DNA of 64,000 nt from Boletus sp. NGJ (GCA_019096195.1 JAGTXK010000055.1:930001-994000); one strand, 5' to 3'; shown: positions 11,701 through 24,365, numbered from the stretch's first letter. The notes: generated by a model from the sequence alone, not told the origin. Numbers and translations: made by a program.

Positions 11701-12333
11701 CCATTCACTCATTGCACTCTCACCCAAAGGAGAAAACTCTCAGATTGCACGGGATATCCTTATGGATGTTATCGGATGCTCTGGGCTTGATCTCAGGGGA
11801 ATAGAAGAGATATTAAAAAGCGCATTGCTTGACGTGAGAAATATTCCTGGTGTGTGGATATATCTTGTTCCCATCATCACAAGGCACAATCGTTGACGGA
11901 ATAAATTTTCCACGTTGATTCCGTCATACCTCCCCCAACTTTTGCAACAGGAGATGAAACGAGAATGTCGCTATCGAAATGTCACCCGGTGCCTGCTCAA
12001 TACCCACTTTTACGAAAAGTGGTAAACGCAATGTATACATCTACAGCGATCGACAAAGCACGTTTGTTTATCAAGGCTGCAGATCTCATCGATGCATTCG
12101 CAAGCTTGTCAACCTCTGAGGAGTCCGGCAAACTGCAGGACAGGGACGTAGTCACAAAGAGTGTCTTGATACGGCACATCCCCGGCTTGCTATGCCTCCG
12201 GTGCGGGTATAGGTCAGAGATAGGCGGGGAGGTGAGCGTTGCAGGACATGTCTCATTGAGGTGGAGAACCTGGGAGAAAATGTGGGCGAGCCGCTGTATT
12301 TGTGGGGGAGCGTGGATCAGTGGAAACGTATAG
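8766..12333 (+). CDS. MED16: Mediator complex subunit 16 (Med16/Sin4)
   Basis: This is a tail-module subunit of Mediator, acting in the nucleus between activators and RNA polymerase II. Two in-frame ATGs (8766 and 8784) are possible starts; I use the first. Early exons show NGRWRANWWDLHPLVED, then FTAHPIQPIIIAHLFQSS and a WD-like N-terminal propeller (SPNDQWLFAFFPSHE, ACLWNRGSRVDAWIV). They continue with LKPAAYNDLDLGISLDIPQ, LPPLDWGALAEEQTIELCEV and PDLTDDPEWEQLP near 10600. The last exon ends in a zinc-ribbon-like segment, LCLRCGYRSEI followed about 20 residues later by MWASRCICGGAW, which is typical of fungal Med16. About ten or more short introns are implied. Its end faces the MFS gene, 209 bp away. 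Confidence 0.85.
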
Positions 12334-12542
12334 GACATTCACTGTCGTGAAACTCCGTTCACTTGCCCATCTGCGAGGCCTGGCCGAGCAAAAACAATTT
12401 CAAGTTGAAGTGCATATCACCGTTCGATTTTTTCGAGTTTGAGAAGACCCATCTGTTTCACAAGCGGAACCCGTGCACACCCACAACTCTGTCCGCCACT
12501 TTCTTTGAATATGCGTACCAAACGTCCCTCCGAACACATAAT

Positions 12543-14633
12543 CTAGAGGTTGTAGATGAACCATGCACTGCGATCCCCCAAGCCCGCAGGTTCCTTTTCC
12601 CTTGTAATCTTCTGTCTCTTCTCAGCTTTCAAACGGTTTTCGCGCGAAAGGTATGCCAAGTTGACAGCTGAGAAGACCACCATGCCGATGGACATTATGA
12701 TGAACGTGATCGTTGCCTTTGTGTAGTTCGGAGCAGGAGCCAAGGAGCCAAGGAGCCAAGTGGCAAGGATACCACCCGCATTGGTCATGATAAAAGCAAT
12801 CGCGACAGAGGTCGCCCGCCTGACGTGCGGTGCGCTGTTGTTAGCCATCCACGTCGTCAATGCAGGCGCGGTGCAGTACGCCCCTGTGATCGAGAAGAAA
12901 AGAGATCCATAGCGAATATGTGATGAATCACTTGCTACAAGGGTATCAGGAACGTGACCATGCTAGATCGGCGAGAGCGAACCGTAAAACATGGAAAACC
13001 CTATAATCTCCAGGATAGAAAAAAATATTGTCGTCCACCCACGACAGTGGTAACGGTCCGACATAAAGGCAGAGATCATCGAGCCTAATCGCAGTGAGAA
13101 GAGTACCACAAAGACGATCGTCTTGGGCCACGCACAGACAAAAGCGGTAGCGAACGGAGGAACGCTCATGAGCTGTGCTCGGTTGTTCGCGTAACCAAGA
13201 CCAGCCACGATCGTTGGTTCGAAACTATCCATCCAACATGATGAAAGCCAGAGGAATTGATGAACAAAACTCACTAAGCCAGACCATACAGGGTCGTGCC
13301 TGAGAGATGTGGAATGAGCCCAAACTAAATGGAAACGTTCGGCCATACCATTGAAAAACAGGACAACGGCAAGAAGCCAAACATGTGGTGATTTTGCTGA
13401 TTCAATAACTTCTGTCCAGCTGAAGCTGTCTTTCTTGTCATCCTGCGATACGGCGCCATCTTCTTTGAGACAAAACACAACATATGTCCGCTCTTCTTCC
13501 GAAAAAAAGCGTGCCTTTTCCGGTGAACGAGGAAGCAGGAAAAAAGAGATGATTCCAAATAGGAAGGTAAAGATTCCCTCCTGTCGTAAGGGGTAAACAA
13601 AACCTCAGGAAGTAGTGCATACCTGCCTACAAGGATGAATATCCATGCCCAGCCAGGTCTACCACCCTTTCCATTGACCTCATCAATCGCTGCAGCAAGT
13701 AAACCAGAAAACGCCCCCGATAAGGAAGCTGACGCGAAGAAGGTAGCCACTCTGTCAAGAGGGTCGTCAAGAGGTAGACCAACGGTAACCTGACACTTGC
13801 CTTATTTGCAGCCTCTTGCGAGGATAAAAGAAGGAGAGATAGAGTACAAGGCCAGGGAAAAGGCCACCTGGGTCAATGATGAATGAAAAGCACTGGATGG
13901 GCACTGACCAAACCTTCTAATAACCCCAAGAAGAATCGACAAGCAAGCAACCCAGAATAGTTATGGACGAGACCTCTCAGCGCTCTGAGCAAATGTTCGA
14001 ATTCAGGTTGACAGCGACACTCTGACCTTGTAAGGTGGTAACAAGACCCCACATAGTGACCATGGCGGGAAGCATGAGATTGGGCCCGATATGCTAGAAA
14101 GCGAAGACATGTAACAAGTCACAGTCTCAACATCATTGCGATCTACCTTCAAGAGCAAGTTCGAGGGGAATTCCGTAGAAATATAGGGACTGCATGCCCC
14201 TCAAAGTCGTGCCACGCGTGGCAAGTGTTCAAGGACTTACACATAAGTGACAGTCAAAGCCACGGAATACTACACGATGATGAGACAGAACAAAATCGAA
14301 ATTGAGTAGTGCATTCCAATGTACCTCGTAGTTTGACATTTTCAGTGATGTCTGCATTCCAGCTACGCGGGCGTTTGAGACGTTGCTCCTATCCTACGAG
14401 TCCTCTACGATTTGAGCAGTGAAAGCAACGAAACTGAACGCGAAACATACCAAGAAAGAAAGCAGATAAAAGATTGTGCATATCGGAAGAACCCATCTGT
14501 CGAGCTTCCTCCAAACAGACCCCTCGAGGGCAGCGCGTCCCGCGTCTGAATGTTCGTCGTCCATGGCTTTGTCGAGTTCCTTGATCCTGTCCGGAGTGGG
14601 AGAGTCGTGCAATGTCTTTGGTTCGTCCATCAT
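12543..14633 (-). CDS. MFS transporter, allantoate/nicotinate permease (Dal5/Tna1) type
   Basis: This is a 12-helix plasma-membrane proton symporter of the anion:cation symporter family, whose members import allantoate, nicotinate, biotin or similar organic anions; the substrate cannot be read from sequence. The start is MMDEPKTLHDSPTPDRIKEL at 14633. It is followed by WRKLDRWVLPICTIFYLLSF, the signature DRSNVSNARVAGMQ, YISTEFPSNLLLKHIGPN, MLPAMVTMWGLVTTLQG, LLACRFFLGLLEGGLFPG and LVLYLSFFYPRKR, in the order seen in Dal5 proteins. The second half has SPHVWLLAVVLFFNG, YANNRAQLMSVPP and, near the C-terminus, NAGGILATWLLG. Roughly ten introns split it, and the reading frame can be followed throughout. 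Confidence 0.88.
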
Positions 14634-15165
14634 ATTGCGGATGGAGATCACAAGGGCGCACAATTCGTCTTTTCAAACGTACGACGACCTTATAAGGTTG
14701 TATGGCCGCATTACCACGCATGGGAGAGTTCTTGCAAGCGGGACTATTCTGAGAGTGAGATTTCCAGTGGCCGGCTGAAGGGGTTGATCTACTGATCAAT
14801 TGACAACGCAAGTTGCGTGCGTTCGACTGCACGTCAGCCGTAGGACGAGCGAAAATATCCTCGCCGACTACCCACTGGGATGTCCGGTGAGAATGTCACC
14901 ACTTTGAGTGTGTGCGGTCTGCTCGACCCAGGGCTGGACTAGTAAATTGAGCGCCATTGCCAAGAATCCAGCACTCTGACCCTTGCCGAGTACTACATAC
15001 TTGCAAGTTGCAATCGACAGCCCCCGATTACTCGACACTCACTCGTTGTCCATTCAACGGTCCGCGGAGGCTGAGCGCTGATTGGGTGGTGCGTCGCAGG
15101 TTGGTTAAATTTCCGCCTCTTTCGGGCAAACACCTCAACCTCCAATCCTCCGGAAAATCTTCAGC
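14634..15165. promoter_or_regulatory. Divergent intergenic region between the MFS gene and PUS4
   Basis: This 532-bp gap between divergent starts holds both promoters. An ATTGG (inverted CCAAT) lies in GCTGATTGGGTGG near 15080, about 85 bp before the PUS4 ATG. I see no other element and no gene. Confidence 0.4.
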
Positions 15166-16326
15166 ATGCCTAAAGTAGTCGTTCCTCCTTTGCCCTTGTC
15201 TGGCTTATTTGCAGTCTCAAAGCCTTCGGGCCCAACCTCAATGTCCGTTATTGAAGACATAAAGCAACTCGTCGGCAACTCGCGCCTATTTGTGGACCCC
15301 CGCAAATTAGAGAACCGGATTGGAGGGGAGAAAAGGAAGAGGAGAAAAAATACTGTCAAGATCGGCCAAGGCGGAACGCTGGATCCACTTGCTGACGGGG
15401 TACTAGGTAATTTCTACATCGTCCTTCATGTCGATACGTTAGTGATTCATCGGGGTCTAGTCGTTGGCGTCGGAAAAGGCACCAAACGGCTGTCCGACTT
15501 TCTGGATTGCGTCAAGGTACCTCACTCTCCCGGATTACCCATTCTATCTCGAGAGTTCAGCCAGGATACATAGGAGTATAGGACCACCGCCCTGCTGGGA
15601 TGCGAAACAGATAGTTATGACTGTCATGGTTCCCGTGTGCGCGACGCTCCATGGCGCCATGTCACCAAGGGAGCGGTGGAGGCGATCCTTGATAAGTTCA
15701 GAGGGGAGATATACCAAACACCGCCCATGTGCGTCTCTCCCACAAACCCTCGTGCTCGTTACTCAGTCCTCGTCAGATTCTCCGCGCTGAAGATGGATGG
15801 TAAGCCGCTGTACGAGTATGCCCGCCAAGGCATACCATTACCTCGGCCCATCGAACGGAGGATGGTTACTGTCCACTCTCTGGATCTGGTCGATTGGAAG
15901 GGGAGTCATCACAACTTTCGATGGCCAGAGAAGGAGTTCACCTCAGATCAGAAAACTGCCCTCGAGACAGCGCTGAAGTCTGATGAGACCGATCCCGCCA
16001 TACAAGATAAGCCTGACGAGCAGACTGAAGAGGTTCCGACGGCGTTTGTTCTAAGCATGAGAGTCTCCGGAGGCACGTATGTCCGCTCAATCGTTCATGA
16101 TCTCGGTCGCGCTCTAGGTTCTGCCGCGCACGTGGTCACTTTGACTCGGTCTCGACAAGGAAAGTTCACCCTGGATCCCGGAGATGGAAAAGACAAATCG
16201 TGTGTGCCATGGGACGTTTTTGAGAAAGCTTTGGAAGACGAGGGCGAAGGAGATGAAGACGGCTGGAGAGCATGGGAGAAGGAGGTTCTCGATCGATTAG
16301 AGATAGTCGACGCGCAGAAACAGTAA
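15166..16326 (+). CDS. PUS4: tRNA pseudouridine-55 synthase (Pus4/TruB)
   Basis: This enzyme isomerises U55 to pseudouridine in the T-loop of tRNAs, in nucleus/cytosol and mitochondria in fungi. Three exons, 15166-15406, 15461-15516 and 15574-16326, give 349 residues, with frames consistent at both joins. The N-terminus has LFAVSKPSGPTSM (the TruB KP motif). The catalytic block is GQGGTLDPLADGVL, whose Asp is the nucleophile, followed by VVGVGKGTKRLSDFL. Then come EYRTTALLGCETDSYD, IYQTPPMCVSPTN, GKPLYEYARQGIPLPRPIER and, near the C-terminus, SGGTYVRSIVHDLG. An Arg/Lys-rich insert near residue 60 is a fungal addition. The ATG at 15166 is the first in frame. Confidence 0.94.
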
Positions 16327-16465
16327 AATGCCCAACCTACAAACAATGAAAGACTGGTCGGCCCGGCATTGATATTGTAAGCACGTACATCAATTCACTA
16401 GGCACACACTGACGCGGGCCGGGCTCATCACGGGCTCGGACCGCTCTCCGGAACCAACGGAACTC

Positions 16466-16472
16466 TATATAT
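16466..16472 (+). promoter_or_regulatory. TATA-like box upstream of the DHDPS-family aldolase
   Basis: TATATAT lies 60-66 bp before the ATG at 16532, in the 205-bp gap after PUS4. Position and sequence fit a TATA element; nothing else supports it. Confidence 0.4.
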
Positions 16473-16531
16473 CCGCTCAGGATTGCAGACGCTGTTTGTG
16501 AGCCGTCCCTTTCTTCGCCCCGTTTTCAAGC

Positions 16532-17778
16532 ATGGCAGCCAACGATACCAATCGTCGTCACACCTCTGTAACCCGCCCATTGAGTCCTGGCGTATATGCT
16601 CCTATTCCAACGTTTTTTCAACTGGAATCAGAGGATCTTGGTTAGTGGTGCTGATTGGGTGCTGTGAAATGCACTGCTGAAGGGAAGAATAGATCTGGAC
16701 GCATTCGAGAAGCATGTTCTTCGAACAGCTTTAGCCGGCGTCCGACCACTGTTGTCAGGTTCCATGAGCGAAGCCATTCATTTATCGCATGTTGAGCGGT
16801 CAATGTTAATCAAGACAGCGAGGAAGGTTTTGGACAACGCAGGTTTGGACAGGGTGCCGATCATCTCTGGAATTGGTGCTGGTAGCACACGGGAGTGCAT
16901 TGAGTTGGCAAATGAAGCAGCTGACGCTGGCGCGGACTGCGCTATTGCCATCTGTAGCGGATACTTTTCCGGGGCGCTCGCTGGCAACAAGAAAGCACTC
17001 AAGGCATTTTGGACAGAGATCAGCCAAGAGAGTCCGTTACCCGTCATGATTTATAACTGTGAGCACGACACTCGTGTACGTGATATGCAGCTGACTTCTT
17101 GTCTTAGATCCTGGAGCTGCTGGGGGAATCAACCTGGATTCTGATCTTATCGCTGAACTCGCCGTAGAGTGTCCCAATTTAGCTGGTGTCAAACTTACGT
17201 GTGTTCATAAGAAGCAAATTATGCGAGTGTCCATGCTGATCCTTGTGTATAGATGCGGTGATGTAGGAAAGCTAACACGGATCGCTGCCACTGCTTCCGA
17301 CCCGACCTTTTCTTCCAACCATCCTCGGAAGAACAAGGATGCACCATTCCTTGTCCTCGGCGGGTTCACCGACTTCCTTCTCCCAGGTGCATATGCCAAC
17401 GGCCACGGTGCCATTACAGGTCTCGCGAACGTCGCACCGGTAAGTAAGCAGACGCTTTACAACGCTGTGCCAATGATGTCCCTGTTGCAACAGCATACAC
17501 TAGTAAAACTATTCCAACTAAGTGAGGGATCCAAGACTGATCCAAAGCTTCTTGGCGAGGCACAAAGATTGCAAGGAATTGTTGCACGGGCGGATGCCAC
17601 GATCGCCAAGGCTTCCATAGCTGGAACCAAGTTTTTGCTAGATAAACTTTACGGATATGGGGGTAATCCTCGGCGGCCACTTCCTCCCATCGAACCTGCA
17701 GCGGGTGAGGCCCTGTGGGAACACGCACACACTCGGGCGCTCGTGGACGTGGAGCTCTCGCTCGCCAAGGCGGGTTAG
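16532..17778 (+). CDS. DHDPS-family aldolase (4-hydroxy-2-oxoglutarate / 2-keto-3-deoxy acid aldolase type)
   Basis: This is a class I (Schiff-base) aldolase of the dihydrodipicolinate synthase family; fungi lack lysine synthesis by DapA, so members act on hydroxy-oxoglutarate or 2-keto-3-deoxy sugar acids. Five exons (16532-16640, 16693-17058, 17108-17198, 17253-17439, 17494-17778) give 345 residues in one consistent frame. The barrel start is YAPIPTFFQLESEDLDLD. The substrate loop reads GSMSEAIHLSHVER where bacterial DapA has GTTGE. The catalytic Tyr lies in YNYPGAAGG and the Schiff-base Lys in GVKLT. GGFTDFLLPGAYANGHGAIT follows. The loop form is typical of fungal homologues. The exact substrate is not decided by the sequence. 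Confidence 0.88.
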
Positions 17779-18190
17779 AAGGTCGGCTTGTATGCGAAAT
17801 CTGTAGCTATGGGACAACGCTACCGCAAAGAAATTTTTGTTGGGCAAGTTGTAATGCTAAACAAGTTACATCGCCCGCAATGGAGATGGTCGTATCAGCT
17901 TACGAGTTGTTCCGAGGCAAAGGGGTCTGCAGGAACACTAGGACCAGCGGTCGGCCGTCGCATGAGCGTGAGATGCGGAGGCCGGACTGCGACGACAAAG
18001 CAGCGTGTATCACACGAGTTCCACATGAGTTTCACGAGATGTCTCGGGTGTTTCGGGTGTAGCTGGAATGTCTGCTTTTCAATCAGCTCAGGTGAGGAGG
18101 TTCGGTTAAAGCAATCACAGACTAGTAACTCAGCGTCTGTAACTCCGACACCAGCCAGTCCTACGAATAGTTGTCTCTTGAACCACGACC
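17779..18190. other. Intergenic gap upstream of NNT
   Basis: This 412-bp gap holds the 3' flank of the aldolase gene and the presumed NNT promoter. No conserved coding signal is seen on either strand, and no clear TATA or CCAAT box. Confidence 0.5.
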
Positions 18191-21100
18191 ATGTACATGT
18201 CGGCCTGCAGGCCGTCCGTGACGATCATGAACTGCCGGTCGTTGGGCAGCATAGCGTGCAAACCACTATTTTCAGGTTATAATGGTCGACACGCAAACCT
18301 CTCGACGAGTTATTCAAGTGCACCAATAATATCCACAGGCATCCGGTCATTCCACTGGTCCGTATACCGTAGAAATCCATCATCATCAACCACTTCGGAG
18401 ACAAAGAAGGATTCTGGTGCATGTCATCGCCTGCATCACTTGACTGTACGCGCTGATATATAGCCCCTCGCCCTACAGGCACTCCTTATTCTTCTCTCAT
18501 CGTCGGTGCGCCAAGAGAGACGTATCCAAACGAACGTCGTGTATCTCTTACGCCTCAAAATGTTGCTCTGCTGAGGAAGAAAGGCTTTAGTAATATTCTG
18601 GTCGAAACAAATGCAGGTGCTGCCGCACAATTCTTAGACGGAGACTACGCCAAGGCTGGAGCTACCTTGGTCTCCAAAGAAGAACTCTACAAGAAGACGG
18701 ACATTTTACTGAAAGTGCGGCCTCCTTCACAAGATGAGGAGGTCGCTGCCTTGAAAGAAGGTAGTACTGTTATTTCTTTTCTATACCCTGCGCAGAACAA
18801 GTCGCTTGTCGAGAAGCTGGCCTCACGTAACGTAAACGCATTTGCCATGGACATGATTCCACGCATTTCGCGCGCTCAAACATTCGATGCCTTGAGGTGA
18901 GCATAAATATCACATCCAGAACCCATACTTAATGCCCTCGGATCAGTTCCATGGCCAATATTGCAGGCTACAAAGCTGTTTTAGAGGCCTCCAACCACTT
19001 TGGTCGTTATCTTACCGGACAGGTCACGGCAGCTGGGTAAGTGCATGGTTGAGAGTATTAGGTATTTCTAACTCTTTCGTTACAGAAAGGTAGCTGCGCG
19101 TTTTTTCATGCACTTTCACGCGTCTTACGCGCATGTAAGGTTCCCCCTGGCAAGGTTCTCATCATAGGTGCCGGTGTCGCCGGACTCAGTGCTATTGCAA
19201 CGGTTCGTCCTTTTGACTTGAATGTATATTCTAGGAAAAAACAAACTCACTCATGATAGGCGCGTCGACTTGGTGCCATTGTCCGAGGATTTGACACTCG
19301 CTCAGCCGCGCGTGAACAAGTTCAATCTCTTGGGGCCGAGTTTCTCGAAGTCTCTGTCCAGGAGGAAGGTGGCGGAGCAGGAGGTTATGCCAAGGAAATG
19401 TCCAAGGAATTTATTAAAGCAGAGATGGCGCTTTTCATGGAACAATGCAAGGAGGTCGACATCCTCATAACAACTGCGCTTATTCCTGGCAAACCCGCTC
19501 CTAAGCTAATCACGTACGAGGTCAGTAAAGGGTCAGTATTTGAGGCATCTGAACTCACGTTCGCCTGCAGATGGTTGCAGCAATGAGGCAGGGTTCAGTT
19601 ATCGTTGACGTATGTTATGTCAAGTCTGCGAGGTCTCAAAACTCATGTTCTTGGTCAAGTTGGCAGCCGAAGCGGGAGGTAACTGTCAAGCCACTGTACC
19701 AGGGGAGTTGGCTGTTAAGAATGGGGTCACTATTATCGGTAACGTGACCCTTTATGGAGATCAGTTAGATACCCATTGACTTGTGCAGGTTATACCGACC
19801 TTCCATCGCGGTTGCCAACGCAGTCATCAACCTTGTACTCAAATAACATCACCAAGTTTCTTTTGTCTATTGGTGAAGGGAACAACAACTACAACATTGA
19901 CTTGAGCGACGAAGTAGTCAGAGGTTCAATTGTGGTTCATAAAGGTGAACAACTACCACCCGTTCCCCGTCCAGCTCCTCCCCCAGCTCCCCCTCCAACA
20001 CCCAAGGTGGAGGAAGTACAAACCAAAGCCATCACTCCATGGCAGAAGGTCACTCGTGAAGTTGCTACTGTTACTGTGGGAATGGGATCTACAGTTGCTC
20101 TTGGGAAGCTCACCGGGGCTGCCTTCATGAGCAACTTTTTTACATTTGGGTTGGCGGGTCTGGTTGGATACCGTGTTGTTTGGGGTGTGGCCCCAGCTCT
20201 ACACTCACCGTTGATGTCAGTTACAAACGCAATCTCCGGTTAGTCCACTCATACTCGAATCAAGCTCGATGCTAAAATGAAATTTACAGGAATGGTTGGT
20301 GTTGGAGGTTTGTTTGTGATGGGTGGAGGCTACTTGCCAGAGACCATTCCTCAAGTACTCGGTGCTCTGTCAGTTCTTCTCGCCAGTGTGAATGTCGCTG
20401 GGGGTTTCGTCATCACCAAACGTATGCTTAATATGTTCAAGAGTAAGTCCATGGTCATGGAATTTGGGTTGCGGCTCAATATTTTACAGGACCAACTGAT
20501 CCACCTGAATATTCATGGCTGTACGGAGTTCCTGCGGTTGTGTTCACAGGAGGGTTACTGGCCGCAGCGAGCACTGGGATGGCTGGTCTTGTCCAAGCGG
20601 GCTACCTGACGAGCAGTCTCCTTTGCATTGGTGAGTGGCATGATTACAGCTTTCTTCTCAATTAAGTGTGACTTTTTGAAGGTTCTCTGTCTGGACTGTC
20701 TTCGCAAACTACGGCGCGCCAAGGCAATGCACTCGGTATCCTCGGTGTGGGCTCTGGAATTCTCGCGTCGTTGTTAGCTGTGGGCTTCCCTCCAGAACTC
20801 CTAGCACAGTTTGCTGGAGTTGCCACTGTTGGTGGCACATTTGGTGCAATCATCGGTCGGCGCATCACAGCCACGGAACTTCCGCAGATGGTCGCAGCTT
20901 TGCACTCTGTCGTTGGTCTTGCAGCTGTGTTCACCTCCATTGCCAGTGTGCTCGCCGACCCATCGCACCTTTCTGTGCTCCACCAAGTGACAGCCTACCT
21001 TGGAGTTGTGATTGGTGGTGTCACCTTCACCGGTTCCGTCGTAGCTTTCCTAAAATTGGCGGGGAAGATGAGCTCAAGACCATTGATGATGCCTGGAAGA

Positions 21101-22371
21101 CACCTCATTAATTCCGGGCTTCTCGGTGCCAATGTACTGACGATGGTTGCCTTTGTCACCGCTGCGCCAACCGTACCTCTCGTTGCGGCAGGTTACCTCG
21201 GTGCAAGCACAATTCTCAGTTTCATTAAGGGTTTCACGACGACAGCAGCTATAGGAGGGGCCGATATGCGTAAGTGTTGATCACAGCAGTGTTCTCGATT
21301 AGCTAATTTGTGGGCATATCCTTAGCTGTCGTCATTACCGTTCTGAATGCTTATTCGGGCTTTGCGCTTGTTGCGGAAGGTTTTATGTTGGACAACCCGC
21401 TCCTTACGACCGTCGGTTCATTGATTGGTGTTAGCGGTTCTATCCTTTCATATATCATGGTTCGCAAATTAAGTTGCCTCCATAGCAATCTTGTCGTACT
21501 CACCAGCTTGCAGTGTGTGGCCATGAATAGGTTCTTGACCAACGTTCTGTTTGGTGGTATTGGCACAATTGCACCATCGGAAGCTACCAAGATCGAAGGC
21601 ACAATCACTAAAACCACTGTAGATGATACGGTGGAAGCTCTTACCAATGCTGACAGCGTCATTTTGGTAAGTCGTTCTCTCTATTCTCCATTCTTCACCT
21701 TAATCTCACTCTCTTTAGGTTGTTGGATACGGCATGGCTGTGGCCAAGGCTCAATATGCTATCTCAGAAATCTGTTCAATGCTCCGCGCAAAAGGTATCA
21801 ATGTGCGCTTTGCCATTCACCCGGTGGCGGGTCGCATGCCTGGCCAATGCAATGTGCTTCTGGCAGAGGCTTCGGTGCCATATGACAGTGAGATGGGTCC
21901 CTGCTTCGACGAAGCTTGGCTGATGATGTAAATTTTATACTTCCTTGATCGCTAATCCATATGTAGTTGTTCTGGAGATGGACGAAATTAACGACGACTT
22001 CGGCGAAACGGACATTACACTCGTTATAGGGGCAAACGATACCGTAAATCCGATTTCCCTGGAGCCTGGTTCACCGATAGCGGGCATGCCTGTTCTCCAC
22101 GCGTGGAAGAGCAAGCAAGTCATCGTCATGAAGAGAGGCATGTCAAGTGGTTACGGTATATCTTGTCTGCACTGATGCTGCGCATGCATACTGACATATG
22201 CGTTTTGCTCTAGCTGATGTTCCAAACCCCATGTTTTATATGCCGAATACGAAGATGCTGTTCGGTGATGCAAAGGATACCTGTGATGGTGCGTGTCTGC
22301 CCTCTCCCATTGAGCCTTCGTCACCTATGACGATCCCAGCTATCAAGAGAGGTCTCGAATCGCGCAACTAA
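18191..22371 (+). CDS. NNT: NAD(P) transhydrogenase, mitochondrial (proton-translocating)
   Basis: This inner-membrane enzyme couples proton re-entry to hydride transfer from NADH to NADP+, supplying mitochondrial NADPH. The first exon (ATG 18191) is a Ser/Arg-rich, acid-poor presequence including [11 protein letters not shown]. Domain I follows: [33 protein letters not shown], the Rossmann loop [12 protein letters not shown] and [15 protein letters not shown] Pro-rich linker ([14 protein letters not shown]) leads to domain II with many hydrophobic spans, such as [16 protein letters not shown] and [19 protein letters not shown]. Domain III binds [44 protein letters not shown] and [20 protein letters not shown]. 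The order I-II-III in one chain is that of eukaryotic NNT. More than ten introns are needed. The 18191 start is the least certain part. Confidence 0.9.
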
Positions 22372-22853
22372 GGGCATTGTTACATTTATCCCCCCGGAAT
22401 AACTTGTTGTACACCCTGTTTATTCACTCATTTGTGGAACTGTTGCTAGTGCTAGTGCTGTGCGTGTTTTTGCTGCCAGTTTCTCCAGGTTGTGCACACT
22501 TTAGATGTTTTGCATACTCGATTACCAACCGGAGCAGGAAGTCGTGGAAACTGTTTGTGGAGTATAGTAGTGTTTATATCACATCGTTATATCGTAACTG
22601 AGGGGCGGCTCGAGCATGAGGAACACGGAATACGAAGAGGACCTATATCATATACGAAAGCTCCCTCAGTCCAGATGATCAAGTCCAAATCTAAGAGGGT
22701 TTTTTTAAAAAAAGGTCCGAAAGGCGTACAAAGACAGGTTATTGTCGCAAGATGTCCGTTGCTCTCCACCAAGTCACGCATGGTCACAAGCGGAGAGGCT
22801 CCCCGTAAAGCCGGCTGCCACCTTCATTCAAGATTCAACGCTTCCAGAAGCCA
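22372..22853. other. Convergent intergenic gap with a T7A7 palindrome
   Basis: This gap lies between the 3' ends of NNT (+) and the UDP-sugar transporter (-). A perfect 14-bp TTTTTTTAAAAAAA palindrome sits at 22700-22713 and could act as a nucleosome-free or 3'-end element for both genes. No coding signal is visible. Confidence 0.45.
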
Positions 22854-24163
22854 TCAATTCTTTACAATCGAATAGCCCAGTCGGGATGAGCTTGGGCTGC
22901 GGCTTGGCTGGTTATACAACCAAGTGGCGATGAGGACAATGACAGAACCAAGAATAAAGGTGAACGTGATTTGGAAATCGAAGAGTGCCACGGACGCCAG
23001 GAACGATATCACGATGCTGAGACTGGTCGCGAAACCTTTGAGAATGTTATCAGAGTATTTGATGACCATAGCAGTCACCAGACCGCCAAGAACTTGGATT
23101 GCGACCGTGGACCAGGCCCAGGCACCAAAGTTTTGGAAGAGCGACCGAAATAGCCCTGATTGCGAATGCTCGGTTATGAGGATAGGCACGAGTGCGGGGA
23201 GAAGTGAAAAGGCAGAGAGCTGAACGTTGCGTATCCAGAGATCTGACTGAGAGTTCTTCAACACCATTTCAAAATAGACCCCTGCGAGACCTGATGTAAA
23301 GCACGCTGCCACGACCGCGAGAAAGCCTTTAAGAGCGTTCATCGAAGTACCCTGGAACAGGAGAGAGGCCGTCTTGGTTGAACCACTCGCCCCAGTCTGA
23401 ATCTGCACGATGCCTACTCCGATAGCCAGGAAGAAGAGCGCTACCCATTGACTAGCGCTCAACTGTTTTCGGAGGAGCAGGACAGAGAAGGCTGCTGTTG
23501 TTAGGATCTTCATTTGATAGCTGACTTGGAAGGTAGCGGCTTCCAAGTTTGTGGCTGCAACATATTGCAAGTTGTTCTGGATGACTTGATGTGGAAAGGA
23601 GAGGGGATGAAAAGGGGCGGTGATAGCAAGGGAGGAATGTACACACCATAGAGGATGGCGGGTATGGACAGTTTCCAGCAGTCTTGGCTGAAAACCTCCC
23701 TGCCCAATCTACGCATACGGAGCAATATCTTGGATGGATTCCAGAAGCGGCCTGTGGTGAGACCGAGCTGGGGCGTGTCGGAGGTATAGGGGTCTATTTG
23801 AATGAAGGCAATCGCGAGTGATATCGAGCCTTTTAAGAGTTCGTTGAGCAGAACGGCGGCTGGCGCGGAATATGACTGGGAAGGAGGGATAGAAACGCGA
23901 GAATAGTGCATTATTATCGTTAGGAGCGAGTTTTGTACGGCGAGTGTGACGAGACTGGCGTTAACAGGGATGAACCAACGGTTGGCCGGGTCCGACTGCG
24001 GATCGGTAGAGAAGAGGACGACTCACGATATATATTTCAAAGGCATGCCGCATAGAGAAGGGACTGGAGGGGTGTCTGGCAGGAGACCGAGCTCCTCGAA
24101 TTCGAGCTGGGCGTCGCCGCCTTTTGCGGCATCCTGGCGTGGTTGGACGGGGGGCTGGGACAT
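22854..24163 (-). CDS. UDP-galactose-type nucleotide-sugar transporter (SLC35A family)
   Basis: This is a ten-helix Golgi antiporter that brings UDP-sugar into the lumen in exchange for UMP. The ATG is at 24163 (MSQPPVQPRQDAAKGGDAQL, a short cytosolic tail). A first intron joins MPLKYIS to LVTLAVQNSLLTIIMHYS, a family hallmark. LLNELLKGSISLAIAF is the second hallmark. NLQYVAATNLEAATFQVSYQ and MKILTTAAFSVLLLRKQLS follow and are near-diagnostic for SLC35A. GLAGVYFEMVLKNSQSDLW and WIRNVQLSAFSLLPALVP also match. The C-terminus carries NILKGFATSLSIVISFLAS and a short Ser-rich tail. The length is about 380 residues. UDP-galactose is the likeliest substrate by family, but UDP-GlcNAc is possible. Confidence 0.9.
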
Positions 24164-24365
24164 GATGAGGGGTATAAAGAAAGAGTTTGGGGGTATGTTG
24201 GGGAGCTGTGAAAAAGGTTGCCACTGGGCCTAAACAGAATTTGGCCAAGACGCGCGTGGGGCCGTGCGTTCAATTTATTTTCTGTCTTTCCGCAGCAGAT
24301 AGCGCAGGTTTAATCAGTGCCCAGCCAAGACTAAGGAACTCGTTATACAAATCTTTCCTACAAAT

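Noticed and set aside
12736-12759. Three tandem copies of GGAGCCAA
   Set aside because: It is inside coding sequence of the MFS gene and encodes a normal helix end; a small slippage repeat with no sign of a mobile element.
14210-14223. 14-bp perfect palindrome TGCCACGCGTGGCA
   Set aside because: It lies inside an intron of the MFS transporter gene, away from any promoter; probably chance.
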